From JAXGZG01 sp040771825 (lineage in GTDB: Bacteria > Bacillota > Sulfobacillia > Fermentithermobacillales > Fermentithermobacillaceae): a stretch of DNA of 64,000 nucleotides. How positions within the stretch are numbered: position 1 is the stretch's first letter; every line of letters begins with the position of its first letter. Shown one piece after another: positions 15,380 through 23,452 of the stretch. The stretch spans positions 558,001-622,000 of the forward strand of contig JAXGZG010000001.1 of assembly GCA_040771825.1 (NCBI GenBank), in the 5' to 3' direction. The notes beneath the pieces were generated by a model that worked only from the letters and a program-made list of their open reading frames with translations, searched no databases and had not been told where the DNA came from. Position numbers and translations under genes: made by a program.

Positions 15380-18300
15380 ATGAGCAAACCGGCGAGAAAC
15401 AGATGCGGCGTTGTGCTGCTTGCCTTGCTGATAGCGATAGCGTCAGTGGTCTCCCCGACATGGGTGAGCGCGGCAAGTATCGATGTGATCTATGACGGCA
15501 CGGTGTCCCTGTCCCCCACCGGGACTTTCGAAGTGAAAGCCTACAACTCTGGAGGCGGGACGTACACGGTGAACGAGACGACTCCGCTTGGAGCCCTGCA
15601 AGCAGCGGCTAAGGCGAGAGGAGTCACTTACGATGTGACAGACAAGAACTACGAGGCGTCGGGCGCGCTTCTCTTGGACAATATAGGAAGTCATGCCTAC
15701 ATAAAAGGTGGCAGCAGGTGGTACGCCTACGTCAACGGCGTTCCAAAAGACGGCTTCAACAATCCGGCCGGCGCGCTGAACCTTATCGAGCTAAAGAGCG
15801 GCGACGCGGTGGAGTTCTACTTCGCAGCAGGAGTTACTGATGCTGCCGACCTAAATGCGGTCAAAGCTAAGGCGACGGCGGCTGTGAAGACCGTCGCATC
15901 CATCGATGGATCAACCCCCATCGGTGGCTCTGATTGGACGCTTCAATTGTCCGGAACTAAGGTTTCTTCCGTAGGCAAGTCTTACTTCGAGCAGGGTCTG
16001 GCCTGCAAAGCGGCAGGCCACAGCGTGACCTGGACGGATGCCGACGGCAACGTCTGGGGAGGAGTGCCGCTGTGGCTATTAGTCGGCATGGTTGATGACG
16101 ATCCCGATGCAGGGCCCGATCATTTCAACTTCAGCGATGATCTGGCCGCTCGGAACTACAAAGTCAACGTCGTAGCCGGGGATGGGTGGTCGGCGACCTT
16201 TGATAGCGCGGCCATTGCCCGCAGCGAAAACTATATTGTCGCCAACACTCTCAACGGGAAGCCCCTTCCAGAATTGACCGGGAGCGGGAAGGACTCCTGG
16301 CCCCTTCACCTGAAAGGCCCGGCTGTCCTGGGCGGCCAACAAGTTGGCAACATCGTTAAGATTGAGCTGACCGATCTTCCGGTTGCAACCGAAGAATGGA
16401 CCTTGCAGATGTTCGGAGAGATCGGAGATACGGTAACTCAAGAGGAGTTTGAAAGCGAACTGGCCGCTTCGGGCTCCGACTACTATCGTGAATGGACCGA
16501 CAAGGACGGCAAGGTCTGGTCGGGCGTACCTCTTTGGGTGTTGGTGAGCGCAATTGATGACATCGAGTCCAAAAGCCACTGGACGTTCAATGAAAACCTG
16601 GCCAAGGAAGGCTACACCGTAGAAGTCGCGGCTGAAGACGGCTACACCAAGAGATTCGAAAGCGCGGCCATCGCCGGAAGCGATGACTACATAGTGGCCA
16701 ACAGGGTTAACGGAGATCCGCTTTCCGACACTTGGCCGCTGCGGCTGGTCGGGGCAGGAGTTGCCAAAGCCGACGATTCCCTGGGCGGCTCTGCCGTGGG
16801 CAGCATCGCCAAAATAACGATCCCCGAGCTCCTCACACCGCCGGCCGCCTCTGGGAGTTGGAACCTCACCCTGAGCGGCAAGATCAGTGATGTTTTCAGC
16901 CAAGCTGAATTTGAGGCCGGCCTTGCCTGCCCGAGGTCGGGGCACCTTGCAGAATGGACTGACAAAGACGGCAACGTTTGGTCAGGCATGCCTTTGTGGT
17001 TCCTTACGGGCTGGGTGGACGACCGCCAGCCACACGAATACAGTTTCACGGAGGCCCAGGCCGGATACACCATCCTTGTGAAGGCCGGGGATGGGTACAC
17101 GAAAGAGTTTTCCAGCAAAGATGCGGCAAAGAGCGACAACTATATAGTGGCTGACAAACTCAATGGCAAAGCACTCCAGGGCCAATGGCCGCTCCGGCTC
17201 GTGGGAGCGGGAGTTGCCAAAGCCGATGGCAGCCTGAGCGGCTCCAGCGTTGGCAATATAGTCGAGATCGAACTCATCGACTTTGAGAAAACCCTACCCG
17301 TGCCGCAGCTTCACATAGTGAAGTATGCTGCGGACCAAACCACAATCGTCCAGGAGAAGACGGTTGACTACCAATGGATGGAGAAAAACCTGCCGGTTAT
17401 TGGGGACGGCGTAACCAAGTATCGGTACGAGGGAATAACCAATAATCCGGATGATGTCTGGGATCAGGCGGAAACGTATCCCGGCGGCTTCAAACTGGAA
17501 AACGTCGTAAAGGGCACCCGCGTGAGAGACCTTTGTGACTTGGTCGGCGGCATGGGATCTGGTACCGAGATCGTTTTCATTGCCAAAGACGGCTATGAGA
17601 CCAGACTCCCGTATTCCTCCATATATCCCGATCCTGCCGTCCAATCTCGTCAAGGGGATGCCATTCTAGCCTGGTGGGGCGACGGGAAATACGTGCCCGA
17701 CTATGCAGATGGCATGCGGTTGTTCTTCACTCCCGGTGACCACGTGTACGGGCAGTGGGACATGCATGAGACTCTGCCAGAGAAATACTGGCATTACTAC
17801 TACTCGGATATGGTTCAGTATCCTTCTTGCGCCGGTTTGTCAACGAAGTATATCACCCAGATCAAGGTCTACACCGTCCCAGCAGGCGATTGGACCCTGC
17901 ATCTTGACGGCGAGGATATCGGCGGACTGAAGGAAGACATAAACAAGACTTACTTCGAGCAGGCGCTAGCCTGTCAATTTGGGGCCAATCACAAAACATC
18001 CTACAAAGACAGCAAAGGGCGAGTCTGGGAAGGTATACCCTTGTGGTTCCTGGCCGGATTTGTAGATGATGCCGACAAGCACTCCAGCGATGCTTTTAGC
18101 GCGGGGCTAGCTGAAGCCGGGTACGATGTGGTGATAACAGCCGCTGACGGGCATTCGGTTACGATCCCGAGCCAAGACATCGTTCGCAACAACAACTACA
18201 TCATCGCAAATGCCGTGGATGGCGCGGCCATTCCCCAATCAGACAAGAATTGGCCGCTGCGATTGGTTGGTCCGTCAGTGAGCGGTGCCACATCGCTTGG

Positions 18301-18850
18301 GAAGATCGCAAGCATTGAGCTAGTAAAGAGCCAGGGTCTCCGCGATATTTCCGGCCACTGGGCTCAGAACGACATCGAGAAACTGGTGGCTTTGGGAGCG
18401 GTGACCGGCTATCCTGATAAGACCTTCAAGCCGGATGCACACATAACCCGGGCAGAGTTTGTTACCGTCCTGGTAAAAGCTCTGAATTTCGTTCCCAAGA
18501 CAGGCAAGGCCTTCGCCGACACAGCCGGACACTGGGCAGAGGATTTCATCTCAACGGCCGCATCCTCTGGCATTGTCCAGGGGTACGGCGACGGGACTTT
18601 CGGCCCTGACGATCGGGTCAGCCGCGAACAGATAGGGGCCATGGTCGTAAGGGCGCTGGGGCTTGAGCCAACTGATGGCGAGACAGCCTTTGCTGACAAC
18701 GACAGCATCTCGGACTGGGCCAAAGGATCTGCAGTCACAGCGGCTAACGGCGGAATCCTCTTGGGTTACCCTGACAATACTTTCCGGCCTCAAGTCAGCG
18801 CAACTAGGGCCGAAGCTGTGACGGTGATAGTGAAGGCTCTCGCCGAATAA
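15380..18850 (+). CDS. SLH surface protein with DUF4430 and four sulfite-oxidase-like (Moco-fold) repeats
   Basis: A 1156-aa exported protein; ATG at 15380 has AAGGAGG 10 nt upstream, and residues 1-31 are a signal peptide ending in VSA. Domains in order: DUF4430 beta-grasp (about 45-140, WYAYVNGVPKDG); repeats 1-3 (about 184-334, 338-484, 492-634); a domain shared with two neighbours (about 643-831, VRDLCDLVGGM, WDMHETLPE); repeat 4 (about 836-983); three SLH domains (986-1156) that hold it to the wall. Each repeat follows W-x-L-x-L-x-G, W-x-GxPLWxL, DGY or DGH, NYIVAN and WPLRLVG, which resembles the molybdopterin-binding fold of sulfite oxidase. Repeats 1, 3 and 4 keep a cysteine (LAC) before the GVPLW strand, near where the Mo-ligand cysteine would lie; repeat 2 lacks it. 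Cofactor binding is inference. Confidence 0.85.
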   Translation: MSKPARNRCGVVLLALLIAIASVVSPTWVSAASIDVIYDGTVSLSPTGTFEVKAYNSGGGTYTVNETTPLGALQAAAKARGVTYDVTDKNYEASGALLLDNIGSHAYIKGGSRWYAYVNGVPKDGFNNPAGALNLIELKSGDAVEFYFAAGVTDAADLNAVKAKATAAVKTVASIDGSTPIGGSDWTLQLSGTKVSSVGKSYFEQGLACKAAGHSVTWTDADGNVWGGVPLWLLVGMVDDDPDAGPDHFNFSDDLAARNYKVNVVAGDGWSATFDSAAIARSENYIVANTLNGKPLPELTGSGKDSWPLHLKGPAVLGGQQVGNIVKIELTDLPVATEEWTLQMFGEIGDTVTQEEFESELAASGSDYYREWTDKDGKVWSGVPLWVLVSAIDDIESKSHWTFNENLAKEGYTVEVAAEDGYTKRFESAAIAGSDDYIVANRVNGDPLSDTWPLRLVGAGVAKADDSLGGSAVGSIAKITIPELLTPPAASGSWNLTLSGKISDVFSQAEFEAGLACPRSGHLAEWTDKDGNVWSGMPLWFLTGWVDDRQPHEYSFTEAQAGYTILVKAGDGYTKEFSSKDAAKSDNYIVADKLNGKALQGQWPLRLVGAGVAKADGSLSGSSVGNIVEIELIDFEKTLPVPQLHIVKYAADQTTIVQEKTVDYQWMEKNLPVIGDGVTKYRYEGITNNPDDVWDQAETYPGGFKLENVVKGTRVRDLCDLVGGMGSGTEIVFIAKDGYETRLPYSSIYPDPAVQSRQGDAILAWWGDGKYVPDYADGMRLFFTPGDHVYGQWDMHETLPEKYWHYYYSDMVQYPSCAGLSTKYITQIKVYTVPAGDWTLHLDGEDIGGLKEDINKTYFEQALACQFGANHKTSYKDSKGRVWEGIPLWFLAGFVDDADKHSSDAFSAGLAEAGYDVVITAADGHSVTIPSQDIVRNNNYIIANAVDGAAIPQSDKNWPLRLVGPSVSGATSLGKIASIELVKSQGLRDISGHWAQNDIEKLVALGAVTGYPDKTFKPDAHITRAEFVTVLVKALNFVPKTGKAFADTAGHWAEDFISTAASSGIVQGYGDGTFGPDDRVSREQIGAMVVRALGLEPTDGETAFADNDSISDWAKGSAVTAANGGILLGYPDNTFRPQVSATRAEAVTVIVKALAE
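15931..18330 (+). repeat. Four protein-level repeats of a Moco-fold-like domain
   Basis: Units at about 15931-16378, 16393-16830, 16855-17280 and 17887-18330 encode the same about 145-residue domain; an unrelated domain separates units 3 and 4. Units 2 and 3 are closest to each other (DKDGKVWSGVPLW and DKDGNVWSGMPLW; WPLRLVGAGVAKAD in both). Confidence 0.85.
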
Positions 18851-18862
18851 CCACATCAATAC

Positions 18863-18891
18863 GGACAGGGGCGTCCTCACCGCCCCTGTCC
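18863..18891 (+). terminator. Hairpin between SLH protein gene and the next gene
   Basis: A perfect 11-bp stem, GGACAGGGGCG (18863-18873) and CGCCCCTGTCC (18881-18891), with a 7-nt loop. The tail ATCGGGCTTT has only a short T-run. It may end or attenuate transcription after the large surface gene so that it is expressed above the downstream genes. Confidence 0.65.
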
Positions 18892-18919
18892 ATCGGGCTT
18901 TCCCAAGGAGTGTTATTCC

Positions 18920-19774
18920 ATGTCGAATAGGCTGCGGCTAAAGGCGTGTTGTCTGGCGTTCCTCTTATGGTTGTCTATAACCCAGGTTGCCTTTCCTGCC
19001 TCCGCGCTGGGCGCAGGGGCGACGACCTCAGTGCATATCATCAAGTACGCCGCAGATGGCGTGACCGTGGTGGACGAGAAGACGGTTGACTATGAATGGA
19101 TGGAGGATAACCTGGAGGTTCACGGGGATGGGGAAACCCATTACTACCACCAAGGCCCCGTTTTCCAGGGCGATCCCTGGGATCCGGACGAGACACAGAA
19201 CCTGAAGGATAAGGGGGCCGTGAAAGGCACGGCGGTGAAGGACCTTTGTGACCTTGTGGGGGGAATGTCGGAGGGAGACGAAGTGATGCTGGTCGCAGTG
19301 GACAACTGGCACACGAAGTTTGCCTACGCTAATGTCTATGAGCCGCCGGAAGTGCAGGGGATAATGGCGCTTTGCTGGTTCAACGGGCGAGACTCTGAAG
19401 AAGGGGAACGCTACGGGGCAGGATACCCGGCTAACAACGCCTACAGCAGCGCTCTACAGATCGTGTTCATGTCAGATCAGACCAACCCTGAGGGCAACCA
19501 TGTCTTCGGCAACACCGACATGAAATCCGCGTTGCCCCAGGAGAAGTATCAGTATTTTTTCGAAGGCGAGTACCCCAGCACCAATGGCCTTTCGGGGAAA
19601 TGGATCAGCGAGATCAGAATATACAGTGGCGGCATCCCCGCGAACGAAGGTATGCTTGCCGCGCCTGACGCACACGAATCCGGCAGCCCGGTGCCATGGC
19701 CGCCGCTTGTCTTGGGTTCGGCCGGGATAGCACTGGTAGGGCTGTACTTCTATATGAGGAAAAAGACAAAATGA
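18920..19774 (+). CDS. Membrane-anchored surface protein with the shared HYYHQGP/DLCDLVGGM domain
   Basis: A 284-aa exported protein: signal peptide (1-33), one large domain (about 36-240) and a C-terminal membrane anchor (LVLGSAGIALVGLYFYMR) with a basic tail. The domain repeats that of the large SLH protein (about 643-831) and of the protein at 23453. Conserved landmarks are VDYEWME, GDGETHYYHQGPVF, VKDLCDLVGGM, HVFGNTDM and ISEIRIYS. I do not recognise a named family; similar domains exist, as I recall, in surface proteins of methanogenic archaea. AAGGAG lies 9 nt before the ATG. The next gene starts at ATGA over its stop, so they are translationally coupled. Confidence 0.8.
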   Translation: MSNRLRLKACCLAFLLWLSITQVAFPASALGAGATTSVHIIKYAADGVTVVDEKTVDYEWMEDNLEVHGDGETHYYHQGPVFQGDPWDPDETQNLKDKGAVKGTAVKDLCDLVGGMSEGDEVMLVAVDNWHTKFAYANVYEPPEVQGIMALCWFNGRDSEEGERYGAGYPANNAYSSALQIVFMSDQTNPEGNHVFGNTDMKSALPQEKYQYFFEGEYPSTNGLSGKWISEIRIYSGGIPANEGMLAAPDAHESGSPVPWPPLVLGSAGIALVGLYFYMRKKTK

Positions 19775-20349
19775 AGAAAGATCGGTCCAAGATAATCCTT
19801 GTGGTCGGAGCGCTGCTCATTGCGGCGTCAATCGTGGCCTATTTGAGACCATGGCAAATGCTGATGGATGATGAGACCAGGGCATGGCGGCTGACTTTGG
19901 TCGGCAGAGACGGAAGCGAGAAGATGCTGTCCTTCAAAGACATAACCTCGCTGCCTTCTTACAGGGGAAATGGGGGCTTTTTCTCCACGGTAGGCGTGGT
20001 TTGCGGGCCCTATGCAGTCAAGGGGGTGACCCTGGAGGAACTGGGCAAGCAGGTAGGCGGGATAACGCCGGGCGATGCCGTGATGATATCAGCTAAAGAT
20101 GGTTACTCGGCCGTGTTCAGCTATGAGCAGGTCATGGGGGAATTCATCACCTACGATGCCGACCTCAGGGAGGTACCCCACGGAGAGCTGAAGACCATAT
20201 TAATGTACCGACAGGGCGGAAAGCCGCTGCCACATGAAGCCGGTAAGCCGTTGAGGTTGGCGGTGGCGGGACCCGAGAAGGGACTCCTGACTGAGGGCAG
20301 TCACTGGGTCAAATGGGTCAACAGGATTGAGATCTTGAAAGCGCAGTGA
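19771..20349 (+). CDS. Membrane-anchored molybdopterin-binding-fold protein
   Basis: A 192-aa protein with an N-terminal membrane anchor (about 9-27) and an extracellular oxidoreductase molybdopterin-binding (sulfite-oxidase-like) domain. Motifs: AWRLTLVGRDGSE, a cysteine in GVVCGPYAVKGVTLEEL, DAVMISAKDGYSAVF, GGKPLPHEAGKPLRLAVAG and HWVKWVNRIEI, the usual KWV/W-x-I ending of the fold. The cysteine sits before the GV-L-EL segment, where the metal-ligand cysteine of the family is expected, but binding is not proven. ATG at 19771 overlaps the previous stop (ATGA), and the next gene begins with GTGA over its own stop, so it joins the surface proteins to the importer. Confidence 0.85.
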   Translation: MKKDRSKIILVVGALLIAASIVAYLRPWQMLMDDETRAWRLTLVGRDGSEKMLSFKDITSLPSYRGNGGFFSTVGVVCGPYAVKGVTLEELGKQVGGITPGDAVMISAKDGYSAVFSYEQVMGEFITYDADLREVPHGELKTILMYRQGGKPLPHEAGKPLRLAVAGPEKGLLTEGSHWVKWVNRIEILKAQ

Positions 20350-21479
20350 GTGGTACGCTCGCTAGGCGCGCCGAGAGGATGAAAGCGCAACTGAAAGTGT
20401 CCAAACTGCCAAAGTCCATTCTGATATCCTTAACCATCCTTATGGCCGTGTCAGCCGGCGGTCTTTTGTCCGGCTGCGGGACGAACCAAAGCAGAAACCG
20501 GGTCGAGCTCAAGGTTATCATTGCGGGCAGCCTTCTGGCGCCTTTTCAATCTTTGGAAAGGGAGTTTGAGACTCTTAATCCCGATATCGATGTACGGTTG
20601 GAGGGACATGGGAGCGTGCAAGTCATCCGCAGCGTCACGGAGCTGGGTAATATTGCAGACCTCGCGGTGGTGGCAGACGCCCAGCTTATCCCGGCAATGA
20701 TGTATTCGGCCCAAATACCCGAGAAAAACGTTCCTTATGCGGATTGGCTGATCGAGTTCTCTACCAATCGGCTCGGGCTCGCCTATCACGACAAGAGCGC
20801 TTACGGGTCGAAGATAAGCGCCGAGAATTGGCACCAGATTATCTCCAGGCCGGATGTAACCATTGGTCTCGCCGACCCCCGCATCGATGCAATGGGTTAT
20901 CGAACCTTGATGGTGCTTCAGATGGCCCAGGATTTTTACCGGGACGATACGATATTCGAGAAGACGGTGGGTTCGGCGTTCAACCCCCCTATAGCCGTGG
21001 CTGAGAAAGACGGGGTCCACACCATAACTGTCCCGGAGGTGGTTAGGTCAACCGAACCCAGAGTCAAATTGCGCGGCTATAGTATCCAACTTATGGCGCT
21101 ATTGGAATCAGGCGATCTGGACTATTCCTTCGAGTATGAAAGCGTGGCCAAACAACGAGGCCTGAAGTTCCTTGCCTTACCGTCCGCTATAGACCTCAGC
21201 AGCCCGGATCACGAAGAAGCGTACCGAATGGTGGAGGTAAAGCTGGATTTCAGGAGGTTCGCTTCGGTATTCCCCGACTTCCGAGGCACCAGGATAGTCT
21301 ACGGTTTATCGATCCCCGGTAACGCTCCCCACCCGGAGGAAGCGGCCAAACTGGTACAGTTCCTGTTGGGGCCAGATGGGCAGCGGATATTCGAGAATTC
21401 CTGGCAGCCGTTGTTGTCGACGCCGGTGTGCGACAGTGTGAAGCGCTTACCGGAAACGCTTCGGTCGTTGTTTCCTTAG
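20346..21479 (+). CDS. wtpA: WtpA/ModA-type tungstate/molybdate-binding lipoprotein
   Basis: The 377-aa solute-binding lipoprotein of the importer. It has an N-terminal hydrophobic stretch with lipobox LLSGC. WtpA-type signatures: VIIAGSLLAPFQSLEREFE, DLAVVADAQLIP, FSTNRLGLAYHDKS, and GLADPRIDAMGYRTLM, equivalent to the DPR-D-x-x-GYR motif that contacts the oxyanion. The same fold is used by TupA and ModA, so tungstate versus molybdate cannot be decided. GTG at 20346 overlaps the upstream stop as GTGA; ATG at 20379 with GAGAGG directly before it is an alternative. Genes for permease and ATPase follow without gaps. Confidence 0.9.
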   Translation: MSGTLARRAERMKAQLKVSKLPKSILISLTILMAVSAGGLLSGCGTNQSRNRVELKVIIAGSLLAPFQSLEREFETLNPDIDVRLEGHGSVQVIRSVTELGNIADLAVVADAQLIPAMMYSAQIPEKNVPYADWLIEFSTNRLGLAYHDKSAYGSKISAENWHQIISRPDVTIGLADPRIDAMGYRTLMVLQMAQDFYRDDTIFEKTVGSAFNPPIAVAEKDGVHTITVPEVVRSTEPRVKLRGYSIQLMALLESGDLDYSFEYESVAKQRGLKFLALPSAIDLSSPDHEEAYRMVEVKLDFRRFASVFPDFRGTRIVYGLSIPGNAPHPEEAAKLVQFLLGPDGQRIFENSWQPLLSTPVCDSVKRLPETLRSLFP

Positions 21480-22319
21480 GTGATGGACATGCAAGACGCA
21501 GGGCGTAACGCAGGGCGCAATGTTAGCAGGGGGACGAGCGGTATTGCCAAGAGCGGATTCGCCGCACTCTTCATTTTCCTCGGCTCTTTGATCCTGTTAT
21601 TCATCCTATTACCCTTGTTCAAGCTGGTGTTCCTATCCAACAAGACAGATGTGTGGCGCACCCTGCTCGAAGCTGACACAGTCCGTGCCATCTGGCTTAC
21701 CGCTTACGCCGCGTTTATCGCTGTTGGGATCGGCTTTGTCTTGGGAGTGCCGCTGGCCTACATTTTCGCCCGCTATGAGTTCCCCGGCAAAAGCGCCGTG
21801 GAGGGCTTGATCGATCTGCCTGTTGTGGTGCCGCATTCGGCCGCCGGCATCGCCCTGCTGTTCGTCTTCGGCTCTAATTTCCTTGTGGGGAAGGGTTTTA
21901 GGGCGATCGGGGTCGAGTTTGTCGATTCCCTAGCCGGGATCGTCATTGCCATGCTGTTTGTCAGCGTGCCCATCCTGATCAGTTCCGCCAAGCAAAGCTT
22001 CAGGGCGGTGGATATAAGACTCGAGAAGGTAGCGCGGACCCTCGGGGCTTCTCCCTGGCAGACATTCTCGAGAATAGCCTTCCCGCTGGCAAGGCGCAGT
22101 ATTCTGGCGGGGAGTCTCATGATGTGGGCCCGGGCCATGAGCGAATTCGGCGCGGTTGTCATCCTTGCTTATCACCCCACCGTAGCCCCGATCCTTATCT
22201 ATGAGCGGTTTGAGACCTATGGACTGACGCAGGCGGTCTCTGTGGCGGCGATCATGATAATCGTCAGCGCCGTCATTTTTATTGGGGTGCAGACTCTTTT
22301 CCGGAGGAAGAAGCCGTGA
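21480..22319 (+). CDS. wtpB: WtpB/ModB-type ABC permease
   Basis: A 279-aa inner-membrane permease with six predicted membrane segments. The EAA loop that docks on the ATPase is visible as EKVARTLGASPWQTFSRIAFPLARRS (described here by its G-A-S-P-W core), about 90 residues from the C-terminus. DLPVVVPHSAAGIALLF is the usual ModB/WtpB helix signature. Translation probably starts at GTG 21480 or ATG 21483, immediately after the binding-protein stop. It forms the channel for tungstate/molybdate uptake with the neighbouring genes. Confidence 0.92.
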   Translation: MMDMQDAGRNAGRNVSRGTSGIAKSGFAALFIFLGSLILLFILLPLFKLVFLSNKTDVWRTLLEADTVRAIWLTAYAAFIAVGIGFVLGVPLAYIFARYEFPGKSAVEGLIDLPVVVPHSAAGIALLFVFGSNFLVGKGFRAIGVEFVDSLAGIVIAMLFVSVPILISSAKQSFRAVDIRLEKVARTLGASPWQTFSRIAFPLARRSILAGSLMMWARAMSEFGAVVILAYHPTVAPILIYERFETYGLTQAVSVAAIMIIVSAVIFIGVQTLFRRKKP

Positions 22320-23368
22320 TCGTGATAGAGAATTTGCACCTGAAGCTGCCGGACTTTGCCCTCAAGGATATCAACCTCAGGGTCGAAAAGGGTGATTGTT
22401 TCATCCTGGTTGGGCCCTCTGCTTCCGGCAAGACTGTGCTCTTGGAGGCCATAGCGGGGTTGTACAGGGTGACGTCCGGCAAGATTTGGATCGGTGATAG
22501 AGACGTGACGTCTTTGGAATCCGAAAGACGTAATATCGGTATGGTCTATCAGGACTGCGCACTGTTTCCTCACCTGACAGTCGCCGAAAACATTGCCTTC
22601 GGGCTGAAAATCCGGCGCAAACCCGCCTCGCTTATACGCCGCGAACTGGATCGTGTTGTACAGCTCTTTGATATAGCTCACCTGCTTTCAAGAAGGCCAA
22701 AGAATCTAAGCGGGGGAGAAAAACAAAAAGTGGCTTTGGCCCGCGCTTTGGTGATCGATCCAGAGGTGCTGCTCCTGGATGAGCCCCTAGGCGCGCTTGA
22801 TCCCCAGACCAGGGAGAGTATCAGGCAGGAGATCATCAGGCTTAACAGCGAACTTGGCATTACCATGGTGAACGTCACTCACGATTTCGAAGAAGCGGTC
22901 TCAATGGGGACTCGGATAGCCGTGATCGGGGGAGGGTTGATAAAGCAGGTGGGTTCGCCTGACGAGATATTCCGGCACCCCAACTCCGAATTTGTCGCCC
23001 GTTTCACCATGGCGGTGAACGTGTTCTCCGGGGTGGCCCAGAGAGAAAGCGATGGGACAACGGTTTTCTCCTTCGACGGGATCAGGCTGAAAGCTGATGA
23101 CGATATGGTCGGTGGCTGCTTTGCCGCAATTCGACCCGAGAATATTCTGGTTTCCAGATCGCGGGCCGGCGATGGTCGGGTCAATGTCCTTAGCGCGGTG
23201 GTCAGCGAGGTCATCAACAAGGGCTCAGTCGTGAACGTAGCTGTGGACCTGCCGCCAACTTTGACTTGTCTCCTTACCCGCCACACCTTCGACCAATTGA
23301 ATCTCGGCGTGGGGCAACAGGTTTACCTCACGATTCCGCCGTCAGCGGTATCTTTGTTTAACAACTAA
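22316..23368 (+). CDS. wtpC: WtpC/ModC-type ABC ATPase
   Basis: A 350-aa ATPase of the oxyanion importer. Walker A is GPSASGKT (about residue 40), the Q-loop is VYQDCALFPHLTV, the signature is LSGGEKQKVALARAL, Walker B is VLLLDEPLGALD, and the switch histidine is in NVTHDFEEA. The C-terminal third (about 235-350) has a TOBE/regulatory region (IRPENILVSRS, INKGSVVNVAVDLPP), which in ModC/WtpC relatives binds oxyanion and inhibits transport. GTG at 22316 overlaps the permease stop as GTGA. Confidence 0.94.
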   Translation: MIVIENLHLKLPDFALKDINLRVEKGDCFILVGPSASGKTVLLEAIAGLYRVTSGKIWIGDRDVTSLESERRNIGMVYQDCALFPHLTVAENIAFGLKIRRKPASLIRRELDRVVQLFDIAHLLSRRPKNLSGGEKQKVALARALVIDPEVLLLDEPLGALDPQTRESIRQEIIRLNSELGITMVNVTHDFEEAVSMGTRIAVIGGGLIKQVGSPDEIFRHPNSEFVARFTMAVNVFSGVAQRESDGTTVFSFDGIRLKADDDMVGGCFAAIRPENILVSRSRAGDGRVNVLSAVVSEVINKGSVVNVAVDLPPTLTCLLTRHTFDQLNLGVGQQVYLTIPPSAVSLFNN

Positions 23369-23452
23369 GGTAACCGTTTTCGCTGCCGTATTAGGTGATC
23401 GTACCATCGCTGCGAAGAGCGTTCTTTGAACCAAGATGTGGGAGGAGAGACT

